A stretch of DNA of 64,000 nucleotides from Symsagittifera roscoffensis (taxonomy: Eukaryota; Xenacoelomorpha; Acoela; Convolutidae), in NCBI RefSeq assembly GCF_963678635.1, contig NC_087064.1, positions 29,306,189 through 29,370,188 of the forward strand, read 5' to 3'. Below the pieces are notes generated by a model. It saw nothing but the letters and a program-made list of their open reading frames with translations. It made no database searches and was not told the origin of the DNA. Made by a program: the position numbers and the translations under genes. Of this stretch, positions 41,511 to 52,490 are shown in pieces. Position 1 is the stretch's first letter. Each line of letters starts with the position of its first letter.

Positions 41511-43891
41511 ATGTTCATTAAGATTTGAACATAGAATTTGGGAATTGTGCGGATGCAATTGCATTTTGCCACTAAAATTTCTGCCAGAAAAGACAACCGT
41601 ACAGTGATAAGGTAAGTTGTTTCAGCCTTGAATCGGATTGCTTTCAATAGTACCTTGGAAAAAATAGTTTGTTTCAAAGTATGCGTCAAGTAATCTTTTC
41701 AATATCACAATCAGATCAAATATTCATTGCAAATTTGTTTTCATGAATTTGTGGGCCAACAAAAAAATTAGTTTTGTTTGTTTTAAAATATGCAAGCTTT
41801 TTTTTCAAGAAATGCACACGTAGCTTTTTTTGAAAAAAAACCAGAGCGGCATTCAACCCCGAACATTAAGATGTTCGATTTTCGTCCTCAAACCAAGCAG
41901 AGCAAAGTATGTCAAAATTGTCGAATGGTATGCTTTATGAGCTTGATTTTTTATCTGTTTACTGTTTTCAGACTTAGCTTTACAAAATATGATTACAGGT
42001 ATAATATCTTTCTACTCCCTTGAGAAAAAAACAAAGTTGACCGGGAATAAACAAAATACCTCAAGCAAAAATAGATGGAAAAATATAGTTGATAGCTTCT
42101 TTTCTTTTCATTCGTTGTTAATAAGCGTTTTTGTACAAATTCGAATTATGAGAGCATAAAATTTTTTGCTGTGCCTTCCAGAAGAATCAAGCTATGATCC
42201 ATGAAACAGTTGGAAAATTTGAAGCGTTTATACTTGTCTTTCCAGCTAATTTTTTCTGTTATTGCGCTGGCGAGAAAACCTTTTGCCAAGTTCAAATTTA
42301 TTACATGAGGCACTGATTTTTATCCTTTTTAAAGGTAGATTAGGTAAACGTTTACGATCAATCATTTCCTAACTTGATGCAGCTCTTGCCAACATTTTTT
42401 TAAAAATCAAGTGCTATCGTCAAAACTTTTTAGTAGATACGGATTTTCAAGTTTTTTTTGGAAAACTTTTTGGAAAAATATTTTCACTTTAAAAAGATTT
42501 TTTTTCTGAATTGTAAGGAGATCCTTAGAAGCTATCCCGTGTCTATACAAGACCTGAAAATCTTTATTTCTTACTCAAGTTGATTCTAAGATATGGTATT
42601 TGTTAAGATTTTTGATAAGGTTCTTTAATAAATTTTTCGATAAAATTCTTTGATAAATTTTTCAGATCTCAAAATCTAAAATAGAAGTTGTTCGATCTAA
42701 GAAATTTTAGAAACAAAACGTTAGATCTGAGATAAGATCTGAAAAATTGTTTATCCAATTCCATTATATGCATTTTGAGCGAACAATTGAGGTTTTGTTT
42801 TTCTTTGCTATAATTGCAATACAAAATATGTGTAAATTAGTAAGTTGTGAAAAAAACTACCCAAAATGTTACAAAGATGTTTTTTTTTTCAAGTTAAATT
42901 TCATGTTTACCTGTTTTAAGTTTTCAAAAAATATATTTAAAGACCTATCAAACTTTGGATTTTCATGCGCTACCTATAAATTTACGATATCTATCTCATG
43001 TTTTGGGAGACACATATCAGCAGTCTCCTACAGCAGTACCTTTTGTTAACTACCTGCTATTAGTTAGGAGAAACTATAAAGTATAGAACTGCGTAAAATA
43101 GGAAAAATTCTCAAATTAGAAATAAGCATTAAAAACAAAAAATTTCAGATCTGACATTTAAATCTGAAACTGATTTTCTCAGATTTGAACTAACAATGAA
43201 AAACAAAAAATTCAGATCTGAAATAACCTAACCCATTTTTAAAGTATTCAAGCGTTATTTTAACATTGCACAACCCATTGCAGCCCTGAATATAAGATCT
43301 GAAAAATGTATTGCAGATCTGTTTTATAACATTTACTAGGTACGGGATCAAAGCCCTTAGGTAAACAGAGCACTTCAATTTGTTTCATTGTATTGCTTTG
43401 GTGATTTCAATTAACGCATCCAATGAAAATTTTTACGTCAATAAGGAAGGCTTGAGAAACAGACCTAAAATAAAACCGACGTCTACCGAATTGCATAAAA
43501 AATTAGTGTTATTTGGGACCCTCCATTCCCACTTGGTTTTTGAAAGTACCCTTGTACCAGAGAGGGAAAAAATTTGATCATGTTTTTAATCAGATCAAAC
43601 TTGAAAAAAAATTAGCCGCTCAATTTGTTTGTTAACTTCTGGATTAATAGATGATATTATCACTACGCATTATTTATGCGTAGCAAAGTATCCAGCAGTA
43701 ATATTTACTCCAAATTGAATACAAACAAACTGTAATTGGTCGAGGGGCTAGGTCTTTTACCAGGCCGTCCATATACCAGAATGATCTTTTACCAGACCAC
43801 AATGCAATACTTCATTTAGGATAAGTTCAAATTACTGGACATTTTTAAAACGAAGAGGTTAAATCAAACAAAATTTCGCTGATAGACTGTG
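41511..43891. other. Intronic DNA, nothing assigned
   Basis: AT-rich. 42,640-43,320 contains many AGATCTGAAA or CAGATCTGA strings (BglII-like palindromes) scattered irregularly. No gene is supported. Confidence 0.35.
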
Positions 43892-44195
43892 AAATAAAGT
43901 TCCTTAACCAGCAGACTAAACGGTGTCATTTCAACTTTTAATCAATTGTGCTAATCGAGTCTGGTAAAAGGTCCATGTTTTACTTTTTCTTTAAGATCGG
44001 TCTTATAAAATGTCGGTCGCCAATGGTCATATTGATGCAACTCAAATAAAGTTCCTTAACCAGCAGACTAAACGGTGTCGTTTCAACTTTTAATCAATTG
44101 TGCTAATCGAGTCTGGTAAAAGGTCCATGTTTTACTTTTTCTTTAAGATCGGTCTTATAAAATGTCGGTCGCCAATGGTCATATTGATGCAACTC
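43892..44195. repeat. 152-bp tandem duplication
   Basis: Units 43892-44043 and 44044-44195 both start AAATAAAGTTCCTTAACC. By eye they differ at one site (GTGTCATTTC versus GTGTCGTTTC). The near-identity implies a recent duplication. The unit has no coding sequence or recognised motif. Confidence 0.9.
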
Positions 44196-44250
44196 AAACT
44201 GATATTCGTAAACCAATTTTATCGTAAGCCAAATTTACATCCACTTAGGG

Positions 44251-44296
44251 GTAGTCGGAACATTCAAGGCGTTACCCTGATATAAGAGCAGTCTTG
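44251..44296 (+). mobile_element. 3' terminal fragment of the hairpin-ended family
   Basis: AGTCGGAACATTC followed by a decayed hairpin (AAGGCGTTACCCTG) and AGAGCAGTCTTG. Only the last 46 bp are present, so it is a 5'-truncated copy. Confidence 0.55.
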
Positions 44297-44397
44297 TTTT
44301 CAAAGTGAACTGGAATAGATATTCAAGACTGCAAACTGATATAGGCAATTAATTTTGTATGCAGAAAATCATATGAAAGATAAAAAATAAAACTATA

Positions 44398-44924
44398 CAA
44401 GACTGCTCGTATCAGGGCGAAGCCCTGAATGTTCCGACTGCCTTTTAAGTTTTATGGAGCATTAATAACATCAAAAAATTAAATGTACTAAAATAAAATG
44501 AAATTTTTTTTCTTCTAAAATTTGAAATTTTTTATGAAAATCATCCCCCCACACGCCATATAAATACAATAAGATAAATTTAGCTCCTTGTAACAAATCA
44601 ATTACGGCAAATAAGCTTCTTTCAACCATTTGGAACGATTTTAAGACGGATTAAATCTCCGCTTACGCGTTAATAGAGCGAAATATATCGCTCGTTAATT
44701 GTCCCAAATTGGCCAAAATGGCAATCTTTATACACCCATAACTTTACGAAAAATGATCACAGGTGAAATATCTTTTCAAATTGGAGCTCAAGACAACAAT
44801 AGCTTTCGAATGTTATTAAAAAATTTCGTCAAAAATGGCTAGTTAAAAGTTCGAAATTTGTCTGAAGAAAAAAAATCCACCCCGAGCACAAATATTCCGT
44901 TACTTTCGTATCGAAAGTCGGAAC
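44398..44924 (-). mobile_element. Hairpin-ended element, full-length reverse copy
   Basis: It runs from CAAGACTGCTCG with an intact CAGGGC-GAA-GCCCTG hairpin and GTTCCGACTGCC (3' end) to GTTACTTTCGTATCGAAAG and TCGGAAC (5' end with its own hairpin). The body has CTCCGCTTACGCGTTAATAG and CCCACACGCCATATAAA. It is among the best-preserved copies and useful for a consensus. Confidence 0.65.
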
Positions 44925-46980
44925 AAAAATTGTTCTGCGTGTTTCTGCGAGCGAAAGTCTTACAAAACATTTTAGGTTGTCTATGAAAAGACTTTGTGGT
45001 AGTTTATCCTCTCAGCTTGTAGAAATTTAATATGATGAGAGACACTGTCGGATGAATCTAGGATTCTCTGGTACGGCTTGTGAGGGGATAAAGGTGGTTG
45101 TGCTTCTTTCAAAAAATGTTGAAACGACGTTTTTCGATATTTCATGTAGAACCACCAAATTTAATCTTCCAGATCTCTGATGCTCTTTTTAAGCTGGATA
45201 AAAAAAACAGGTCACAAGTGCGATTTTTGGGCTCGGTTTGAAAAACTTTGCCTTCCAAATCGCTTTTTTTTGGTGAGCGCTTCCTCAAATTTATTACATA
45301 TTGGCACCGAAAGTGCTGCATGTAGAAAAATTTACCAGGTTCAACGTACATTGGCTTCAAAATCCTATACGGTGGCTCTCAGATAAGACATTGTATTCAT
45401 ACTTTGAATTTGAAGGAAGAAAAAAGAACCAGTTAATGGCTTTTCAACTTCAAATGCCATCAATTTTTCTTAGACAAATGACATCGTCGCTTCGACTATT
45501 TAATTGATCTCTTCCATAGAAGATTTAAATGTTTTCTGATCTCACTTTCTCATGAAATTTTTTAATCTATGACTAATTGCCGGAAATCAAACTCGCACAA
45601 TATTTTAATACCGTTTTTTGAAAGGTCTGAGCTCGATTGTTAAAAATGTTTTGGAAACAACAAAAGAATCGCATTCGAATGATAAAAATAAACTTAATGA
45701 GTGAAGGCAAATGTTTTTGAAATTCAAAGAATGAACATCCGTTTTGGAATTTGAAATTATATTTGATGAGCTATTTGCGTTTTTTGAACTAAAAATATTA
45801 TCGCACAGATTTTTCTTAAAAATAACGGAATTATGTCTTTGCCCCAACCATAAGTATGCTTATTACCAGTAGCGTACAGAAGAGGAGAGACCCGAGCGCA
45901 TCCACGCCCCCTCAATTCTGATTGTCCAAATTTCTCCAAATCATCCCCATGTTCAATTAGCTTTATTTTATGACCTGATACTTTTCCCAGTATGGCAGCA
46001 CTTAAATAAAATTAATTGGTTAAGATTAGAAGACACGGCCAACACGGTCTATAATAATCTCACTTACTACTGAGCTTAATGTGAAAAGACTTTTCTGTAA
46101 CCTCTTCACATCATTCAATTTTTGGAAACAAAAATTGAAATGGCTAATAATTTCAAAACTCCAGGAGCTATTTGCAAAAGGTATCTGTAAACTCTGAGCT
46201 CTATTTAAACGAGGATCTATGAATTCGTTGAGGAGATCGGGGCGAAGCTTCAAAATATTTGTTGGAAAAGTTCAACAAAATTTTTAGGTCGAGCGAATTG
46301 ATTCGAGTTGTCCCAAAACACTATAAAAGGGACCAAAACCGCCGTTTTGCGCACTATCGATTTGGAAAAGTATGAACAAAAGATTGCGGTTTTTTGGCAC
46401 ACGCTTCTCTCTAAAAAGAAGTAAACACTAACGCCAACTTTTTTTTAGAAAAAAATTAGGGTCGTTTTTTTTTCAAAAAAAGTCAAAAAAAAAATCAGCG
46501 GAAAAAAAAACAAATGTAATTTAACTAAACATGCTCAAATCAACGCCACTTTGGGAAGGAAGGTGTTATATTCAAAAAAATCTTTAAATGCTACGAGTTA
46601 TCAAATATTACACGCAATAATGCATTATAAAAACATTGTGATTAAAAACAGCTTACCGAGTTTAATTTGGGTATCATCAACAATTACGAAGCCAAACTGT
46701 GCACTGGATGGGCGTTTCTATATGTCTGTAGGTCACTGGGATTCAGAGACAAGTCTTCAAACGTGTTCCAAAATGTAAATGGACTCTACTAACAAAAATG
46801 CCGTGGATTCCGCTCACAAGTATCTGTAATGTTAAACTTTGTCGGCTGATTATTTTGTCGCTGATTACGCAACCAGCAAATATAGCGACCTGCAATCAGT
46901 AAAAAGAGAAAAGAACGATAATATTGTAATTACAATTTTACTTTTAGCAAAATTATAATTAAATTTAAGCGCCAATTAGA
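44925..46980. other. Intronic DNA, nothing assigned
   Basis: Several overlapping short frames at 45,140-45,510 lack domain features. No structure is supported beyond long A/T runs (for example 46,440-46,510). Confidence 0.35.
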
Positions 46981-46984
46981 AGTT

Positions 46985-47175
46985 TAAACGATTTATAATC
47001 CATTATAATGATAACATTTTTGGTGACATTTTAAAAATTATAATCAATTATAATTTTTCCGAAAATCTTTTTTAATATCTTAGAATTTATTATAACCTAT
47101 TATAATAGATTATGATCCCTTTTTCTATCAAAATAATATTTCACAGGAAAAATCAATTATAATGGATAATATTTT
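46985..47175. repeat. Palindromic ATTATAAT-rich repeat block
   Basis: Many copies of TTATAATCCATTATAAT, AATTATAATCAATTATAAT and TATTATAATAGATTATGAT-type strings, spaced about 10-20 bp. Similar blocks lie at 38,300-38,395, 47,705-47,850 and 50,345-50,525, all built on the palindrome GATTATAATC. Confidence 0.7.
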
Positions 47176-47236
47176 AGCTATTCTGCATGAAAACACAATA
47201 AAAATCAGCAAGACGTAAGAACCAGTAAACCTATCT

Positions 47237-47606
47237 AGGGGCGGATCTAGGATTTTCGCGAGTGGAGTCTCCTAAGAACTATAAAGCTTGACAAGATTAG
47301 TTCCAAGCCTTCCAAGGCATTAAAAAGACACTGTTTTGGTCAAATTTTATGCGGCGCAGGCAAATTTTTGAAAAAAAAACGGGCCAAAAAAGGCGTTTTT
47401 TGGAAAAATTTGTTCAAAAAATTGTTTTTTTTTGGCGCCCCCCTGAGCAAAAAGTGGATATCTGAAAACAGTGGGCGACTTCAAAATAGTGGGGGTTCTC
47501 AAAATAGTGGGGGGAAAATGGGGAGACCTTTTGGGTTGGCAGGGGGTCAAATCCCTGAGGGGAGTGGGGTGTCCCCACCGACGCCCCCTTCCTAAATCCG
47601 CTGGTG
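47237..47606. mobile_element. hAT-like MITE, second copy
   Basis: The left end TAGGGGCGGATCTAGG and the complement of CCTAAATCCGCTGG at the right match the termini of the 20,554 element. It is flanked on both sides by ATTATAAT-rich blocks, suggesting it inserted into such a block. A clean 8-bp duplication is not evident. Short open frames inside are non-coding by context. Confidence 0.6.
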
Positions 47607-47704
47607 GCTATAAGTACAAAATTACAGTTTCTTGTAGTTCGGTAACCAACTGAAAAGCTTACAAAACAAAACAAAACTAAAACGAAATCAGGCGATATCG
47701 TTTG

Positions 47705-47850
47705 TTGAAAAATAATGGATTATAATCCATTATAATGAATTATAGTTCGAAAAAATTTGAGAAAAAAAAACTTCCATAAAATAATCGATAATCGATTAAA
47801 ATGATTTTTTTTAACATTTGAGTCCCTTTTTAATCAATTATAAACAGTTC
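47705..47850. repeat. Palindromic ATTATAAT-rich repeat block
   Basis: ATGGATTATAATCCATTATAAT and CGATAATCGATTAAAATG-like strings continue the block interrupted by the hAT-like MITE. Confidence 0.65.
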
Positions 47851-49427
47851 TTTTTGAAATTTTTGGAGACTGGCAATAAAAATATTTTTTAATCTATAAT
47901 TTTCTCTTTTTGCTAAGTGCGGGGATTGCTCAAATATAGCAAAAAGATCAAAGAAAACAAGCAATGTTTCAGATTCTGCAACAAATAAGATTTCAGCCTG
48001 TTGCGTAATTTAATTAAAGTTCACCAAATACACAACTTGAGTTTGTATAAATTTTTAAAAAGATTTTCTCCTCAAATGCTCGAAACAATTTATTTACACT
48101 AAAAAATAACTCTGATCCATTTAAAATGACCTAAAATGCAGAAAATCTTATGTTTTTTACTCGATTTCATGTTTTTCTGTTCTCATTTTTTTCGCGTGTT
48201 CAAAATCGACCAGCTTTGCCTAAAAAGCACACAAGAACTCACTCTTATCTCGATACTTACTCTGCTCAGCAACAAAAAAATATCTTTGATGTAATTCCGT
48301 CACAATATAAAAAAAATTTGCCTCTGACTTTGTGACTGAAAAGTATGATAAAAATTTATTGTAGCAGTGTTGAAATTTTAAGTGTGAAAAAAAATAAATT
48401 CTTACATTTGCCATCAACGAAAACATATCACAAGCTTTTAAAAGCTTGTAAATGATTTGAACGTCATTTCTTGACAAAAATCAGAAACATTCTTGATTCT
48501 GGATTTGTAGTCCTAAAAGTAAATTGAGACCATACATAGTTTGACCTGTAATTGCTTAAAACTTTTCATTTTTTTCGGATTCATTTATTTTTATTCTATT
48601 AGGGTAAGGGTAAATCATAAGTTTTTGAAGCCAGTCAACCGATATGCTCAATACCAGGTGCAGATCTAGGAGTTTTCCGCGCAAGGGGCGAACGAAAAAT
48701 CAAAATTTCTGTCGAGATTGACAAAAAAATAATTTACATAAAAATCTGCGCCATCAGAAACGCTGTTTGAACAAAACTCAAGGCAAAATTTTCAAAAACA
48801 AAACAATATAAATTCATTTACGACAGTTTTTGGAGAAATACCGGACCCCCACTCCACAAGTGAAAAAGTGCAGCAGAAGATATTAATGGCAAACTGAGGA
48901 GCAGCGGTGGAGTGGGTCAGTCGAAATCGAAAACTCAGTGGCTCGAGGCGCACCATGGCCCACCATCAGATAAATCTTAATAATCTCAAATGAAAAACCA
49001 AAAAAAAAATACACGAATGTCCTAAATCAGGCAAATACAGAATGCTCTATAAAGAGTTGAATAGCTCGTAAATCATTCCTCTACCTCATAGAAAATTTTC
49101 TTAGTTTGGCACCGGATTTAAGTCTTCCACCTCACGCAATATCGAGTACAAACTGATTTTGCATTTTGACACATTTCAAACTGGAATGATTTCTGGGCCG
49201 GATTAAATCACCACTTACACTAACCGCTTATAGAATATTGAAAACTTGGCGCACCTTGGTTTTCCCAAACTGACCAAGTCAATTTCTAAATAAAATATAT
49301 ATATATATATTTTCGATTTATGATCACAGCATCGGCATCTTCTATCAAACTTTTGTGTTTTTGTATGAACAACATGAGGTCTTTGAAAGCTATTTTAATA
49401 AGTCATTTTTGGCGTTTTTTGTTTCAG
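47851..49427. other. Intronic DNA with an old hAT-like end
   Basis: At 48,655-48,700 GCAGATCTAGGAGTTTTCC is a third, truncated relative of the GGCGGATCTAGG terminus. An (AT)n microsatellite lies at 49,295-49,310. About 49,190-49,280 weakly resembles the body of the hairpin-ended family. No gene before the exon at 49,428. Confidence 0.4.
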
Positions 49428-49583
49428 TTGAAGGTTGAAATCACGTATGAGAAGCGCAACTCGGCCAATCAGACTGAGATGGCGCCCATACCCAATGTAA
49501 CACTGGCTAGTGAGGACATACACGCCACTCATGAAGAAAGAGCTCCCATACTCTCAGGCCCATCATCCAGACGAAGCTCACAG
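49428..49583 (+). CDS. GPCR exon, third intracellular loop part 1
   Basis: The acceptor TTTTTTGTTTCAG ends at 49427 and the donor CACAG|GTGCC follows 49583. The exon is 156 bp, phase 0 at both ends, continuing directly from RESKRK of the previous exon. It encodes 52 polar residues (LKVEITYEKRNSAN to SSRRSSQ) with basic and Ser-rich motifs, including a possible kinase site RRSS. This is typical of a long ICL3. Reading on into the intron gives a stop a few codons later, supporting the splice. Confidence 0.75.
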
Positions 49584-49895
49584 GTGCCAGAACAGTAATG
49601 ACTAAACCAATAGCTTAAGCATATGCGTTGTACCATTTTATTGCACCTAGAAATAATTCTCGCCACCTTTTGCAATACGCAAGAGACAATATAGTAGAAC
49701 AGGACAGAACGAAGTCGAAATACTAGGAAGGCTTTTCAAGACTTAAAATTTGCTCAAAATACTTCAATTAAAAACTTAGAGGCGGAGGGGGGGGGGGGGG
49801 GTTGGTGAGCTAATTCAGAAGTATTAAACTGATTGATTTTCATGCCCTGTATCGAGCTTAATCTAGAGCTTACATAAGATATGTAATATTTCCAG

Positions 49896-50260
49896 CAGGT
49901 GGCGCGAACCCTTGCTGAAGACCTGGTAGCCGAAAGCGACGGTTTGGAGCACAGGGCCGAAGGCTCTAGCAAACGGGTCAGTCTGGTCACTGAAACAGCT
50001 GCGGTGATTCAAAATCCAGAGCCCATTCAAGAGATGAAAGAAGTAAGGGGAATGGAGTCCACTTTGAGACTGCATCGAGAGAATAAGTCGGCCTCCAGTT
50101 TGACTACAATGGATGGGGGAATCATCGTTGAGGAGGAAGAAGAGAAAACAGGGAGCACCTGTAAACCAGATTCGCTGTCGGCTGGCAACTCAAAAGGGCT
50201 GGATTGGGGCAAATGCACTAAATTCGGACCTATTCAAGCTGCTAGGAACTTGATCAACAG
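49896..50260 (+). CDS. GPCR exon, third intracellular loop part 2
   Basis: The acceptor is a tandem NAGNAG (CCAGCAG): splicing after 49895 gives an extra Gln, after 49898 not. The exon ends at the donor AACAG|GTAAG after 50260, leaving two bases of a codon (phase 2). It encodes about 121 residues of acidic/basic low complexity (EEEEEKTGS, ENKSASSLTT), ending GPIQAARNLIN. Together with the previous exon the loop is about 170 residues, as in many aminergic and muscarinic-type receptors, but no diagnostic motif fixes the subfamily. Confidence 0.75.
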
Positions 50261-50344
50261 GTAAGTTATTTATGAATTTATCAACTGTACTAAACAGGAA
50301 ATGCGATAACTTTGAAAAAAAGTTGTAAATTACAAGAGTAACCT

Positions 50345-50525
50345 CTCGAAAAAATTCATTATAATTGATTATAACCGGTTATAAGGAATTATATTGGCAT
50401 AAAAATGACAGACATATAATGCATTTTTAATGGATTATAATCGATTATAATCGTTTATAATGGATTATATTGATATAAAAAATAATGGATTATAATCCAT
50501 TTTTGATGGATTATAATCGATTATT
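50345..50525. repeat. Palindromic ATTATAAT-rich block in the last intron
   Basis: GGATTATAATCGATTATAATC and related strings fill most of the 420-bp intron between the last two GPCR exons. The same family lies at 38.3, 47.0 and 47.7 kb. Its closeness to both splice sites means its RNA could fold into long hairpins. Confidence 0.7.
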
Positions 50526-50680
50526 TTTGTAATTTTATAGATGATGACTATAAAACGACAAAATATCGATTATTATCCATGGAACTCCAGTGCGGGGTTT
50601 CATTCGAAGATAGTTGTGAATGGAAAAATGAGTTCTGATTTTACCTCATTGATGATAATGAGAGAATATCTTATGTTCAG

Positions 50681-50972
50681 GTTCAGTAATCTCAACTATG
50701 AGAAGAAGTTGACCGTTCTGTTCATATGTGTGGGGGTGGCGTTCACCCTCCTCACCATTCCCGACGTCATCCTGCAGACGATGGACACACTGCACTCGGA
50801 AACAGACTCCTGGAGGGCAACATTCAACACCCTGCAACCTATTCTGCAGACAGTGTTCTGCTGCAACTTCACTATCAACCCATTTATATACTACACTATG
50901 AATAGCTACTTCAGAACTAGGGTGATGAACCTGATCAACTTCAGGTGCTCCAATTGGAACAACAGCGACTGA
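50681..50972 (+). CDS. GPCR last exon: TM6, TM7 (NPxxY), C-tail
   Basis: The acceptor CTTATGTTCAG ends at 50680. The first G completes an AGG codon with the AG left by the previous exon. TM6 is LTVLFICVGVAFTLLTIPDV, lacking the common CWxP but keeping Pro. An acidic loop with conserved-looking Trp follows, then TM7 ILQTVFCCNFTINPFIYY, where NPFIY is the NPxxY activation motif. The short tail FRTRVMNLINFRC contains a Cys that could be palmitoylated, then the TGA stop at 50970. The family is rhodopsin-like; peptide or amine ligand cannot be decided. Confidence 0.85.
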
Positions 50973-52030
50973 ACTATTTCCTGCTAATCAGAATTCTGAG
51001 ATGAAAACCTGGAAAAAATGGAATGAAGTGTGAACGAAATCGAAAGAAAATGTCAAAAGACATCTCAAAAGTACCTGAAAAGTAAACTGAGTAAAACTTC
51101 AAAACTGTAAGTCAGAAGGTAGGACGTCTGAACGTCTGAAGAAAATTAATTAAAAAGTGCTCAAAATCTGTGGAAAAACGAACCATAAAAGTTTAGCACG
51201 ACTTGAGTTTTACTTGGTCACCGTATTCTCTTTAAAACTATAATACCGTTTAACTGATTTCATCAGCCTGAAATTTTTAAAGGTTGAAACTGAATTTTTT
51301 TGAGGTTAAATTTCTGATAAGCTTCCCTATGTTGGTTATAATGGAGATTTTAAGTTAGACTTCATTTTCCCAAAACTTTTAGATTTTTAGACAAATTTGC
51401 CAAGTGCAATGAAAAAAGTCAATTTTTATTTAAACAAATATTTAGCAAAATATGATCCATCAAAACAAGATCGCGAAAGACGGTGAAATCAACGACTTGG
51501 TTTTGGTAAAATTTTTCGCAGTTAAAACTGTGGTTTTTGAAATTCTCTGAGGATATTTGAAAGGCTATATAGTCTGTCTAAGCATAGTCCGTTTTTTTTC
51601 TTTTCCCCATTTTCTAAACTAAACTATTTTGTTGAGCGAGGCTTTTTGTGCGACTCAAGGACAATTTGTTACTTCTAGAACTTAAACATCAATCACTATA
51701 TTGCAGCTGTAATAGACCTGAAGTTAGAGGTCAAGTGAGATACCTCGTCCTCGCACACTATCACTTCCATGGCAGGGGACAGATTACACTATCTGACGAT
51801 CTATAAGTGACCACCTGACCGCTATGCTAAGTGCCTCTATGCTAGTAGGCAAATATTTTTTTCAGTCATTTAGTTTTTGGGTTGATTTTTAGATTAAATG
51901 AAAACCCGTCATCTTCATTTTGAGCGAAAAAATTGCAAAAAACAGTCAGGATAAATACTCAACCACGATCTTGGTATATGATTACTATCAGTTCTAATGA
52001 AACATTTCGTGACAAAAAATTAAACAAAAA
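50973..52030. other. GPCR 3' UTR and flank
   Basis: Sequence after the GPCR stop presumably includes the 3' UTR. No clear AATAAA was found in the first kilobase, so the transcript end is unknown. It contains the SINE-like block noted separately. Confidence 0.4.
51720..51850 (-). repeat. tRNA-derived SINE-like head
   Basis: On the minus strand TAGCATAGCGG (complement of 51,819-51,829) fits the pol III A-box, followed by CACTTATAGATCGTCAG, like an anticodon arm. The B-box is not convincing. The block is GC-richer than its surroundings. Confidence 0.4.
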
Positions 52031-52490
52031 TGCTTGTATCACTGCGCAGTCTTAAAAGTTCTAACTGCTTTTTAAACTCTACGGAGTAGTGTTTGCTTGA
52101 AAAACTGAAAAAAAATTTCAAAACAATTGAAAAATTTCAGTTTGAGATTTTAAAAAATTATCCCCCACAAGCTATGTTAAGTACCAAGTATCATATTTCG
52201 CATTTAACAAAGTATAAAATAGGAACGATTTTTGAGGCGCCGATAAAATCTTCGCTGACGAGTTAATAGCACGGAATAAATCGCACGTTATTTGCCCCAA
52301 AGTAGGCAAATTGGCGATCTGTAAGCCACCACAATTTAACAAAAATGATCACAGATAAAAACTGTTTTATTCACTGACTTACGCTCATGACAACAATATC
52401 TTTCAATTTGCGCAGAAAGTTTTCTTCGAACAATGTCTAGTGAAAAAAATACCCCGATCACGAATATTTCGTCTTTGAAAGTCAGAACAA
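52031..52490 (-). mobile_element. Hairpin-ended element, strongly diverged reverse copy
   Basis: GCTTGTATCACTGCGCAGTC and GTTCTAACTGCC-like strings mark the old 3' end. GAAAGTCAGAAC near 52,482 marks the 5' end. The body keeps the GAGTTAATAGCACGG and CCCCACAAGC order. Roughly full length but decayed. Confidence 0.4.

Larger units (their letters stand above)
20193..49427 (+). other. 29.2-kb GPCR intron filled with repeats
   Basis: A GT-AG intron between phase-0 exons. No host exon was recognised inside it. It holds MITEs, about ten copies or fragments of a hairpin-ended element family, a decamer satellite, palindromic AT-rich repeats, a 152-bp tandem duplication and G/C homopolymers, listed separately. 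Open frames within it are short or explained by repeats. Confidence 0.7.

Noticed and set aside
39177-41689. Many long open frames (up to 488 codons) on both strands
   Set aside because: They are products of the decamer satellite: 10-bp units read as a 30-nt, 10-residue repeat in every frame, with no start context, domain or splice evidence.
47347-47674. Short open frames on both strands around 47.4-47.7 kb as genes
   Set aside because: They lie within the hAT-like MITE and arise from its G/C-rich sequence.
50541-50680. AUG-started extension upstream of the last GPCR exon
   Set aside because: The phase-2 splice at 50,680/50,681 joins exactly to the previous exon, and the extension is intronic, overlapping ATTATAAT-type repeat sequence.
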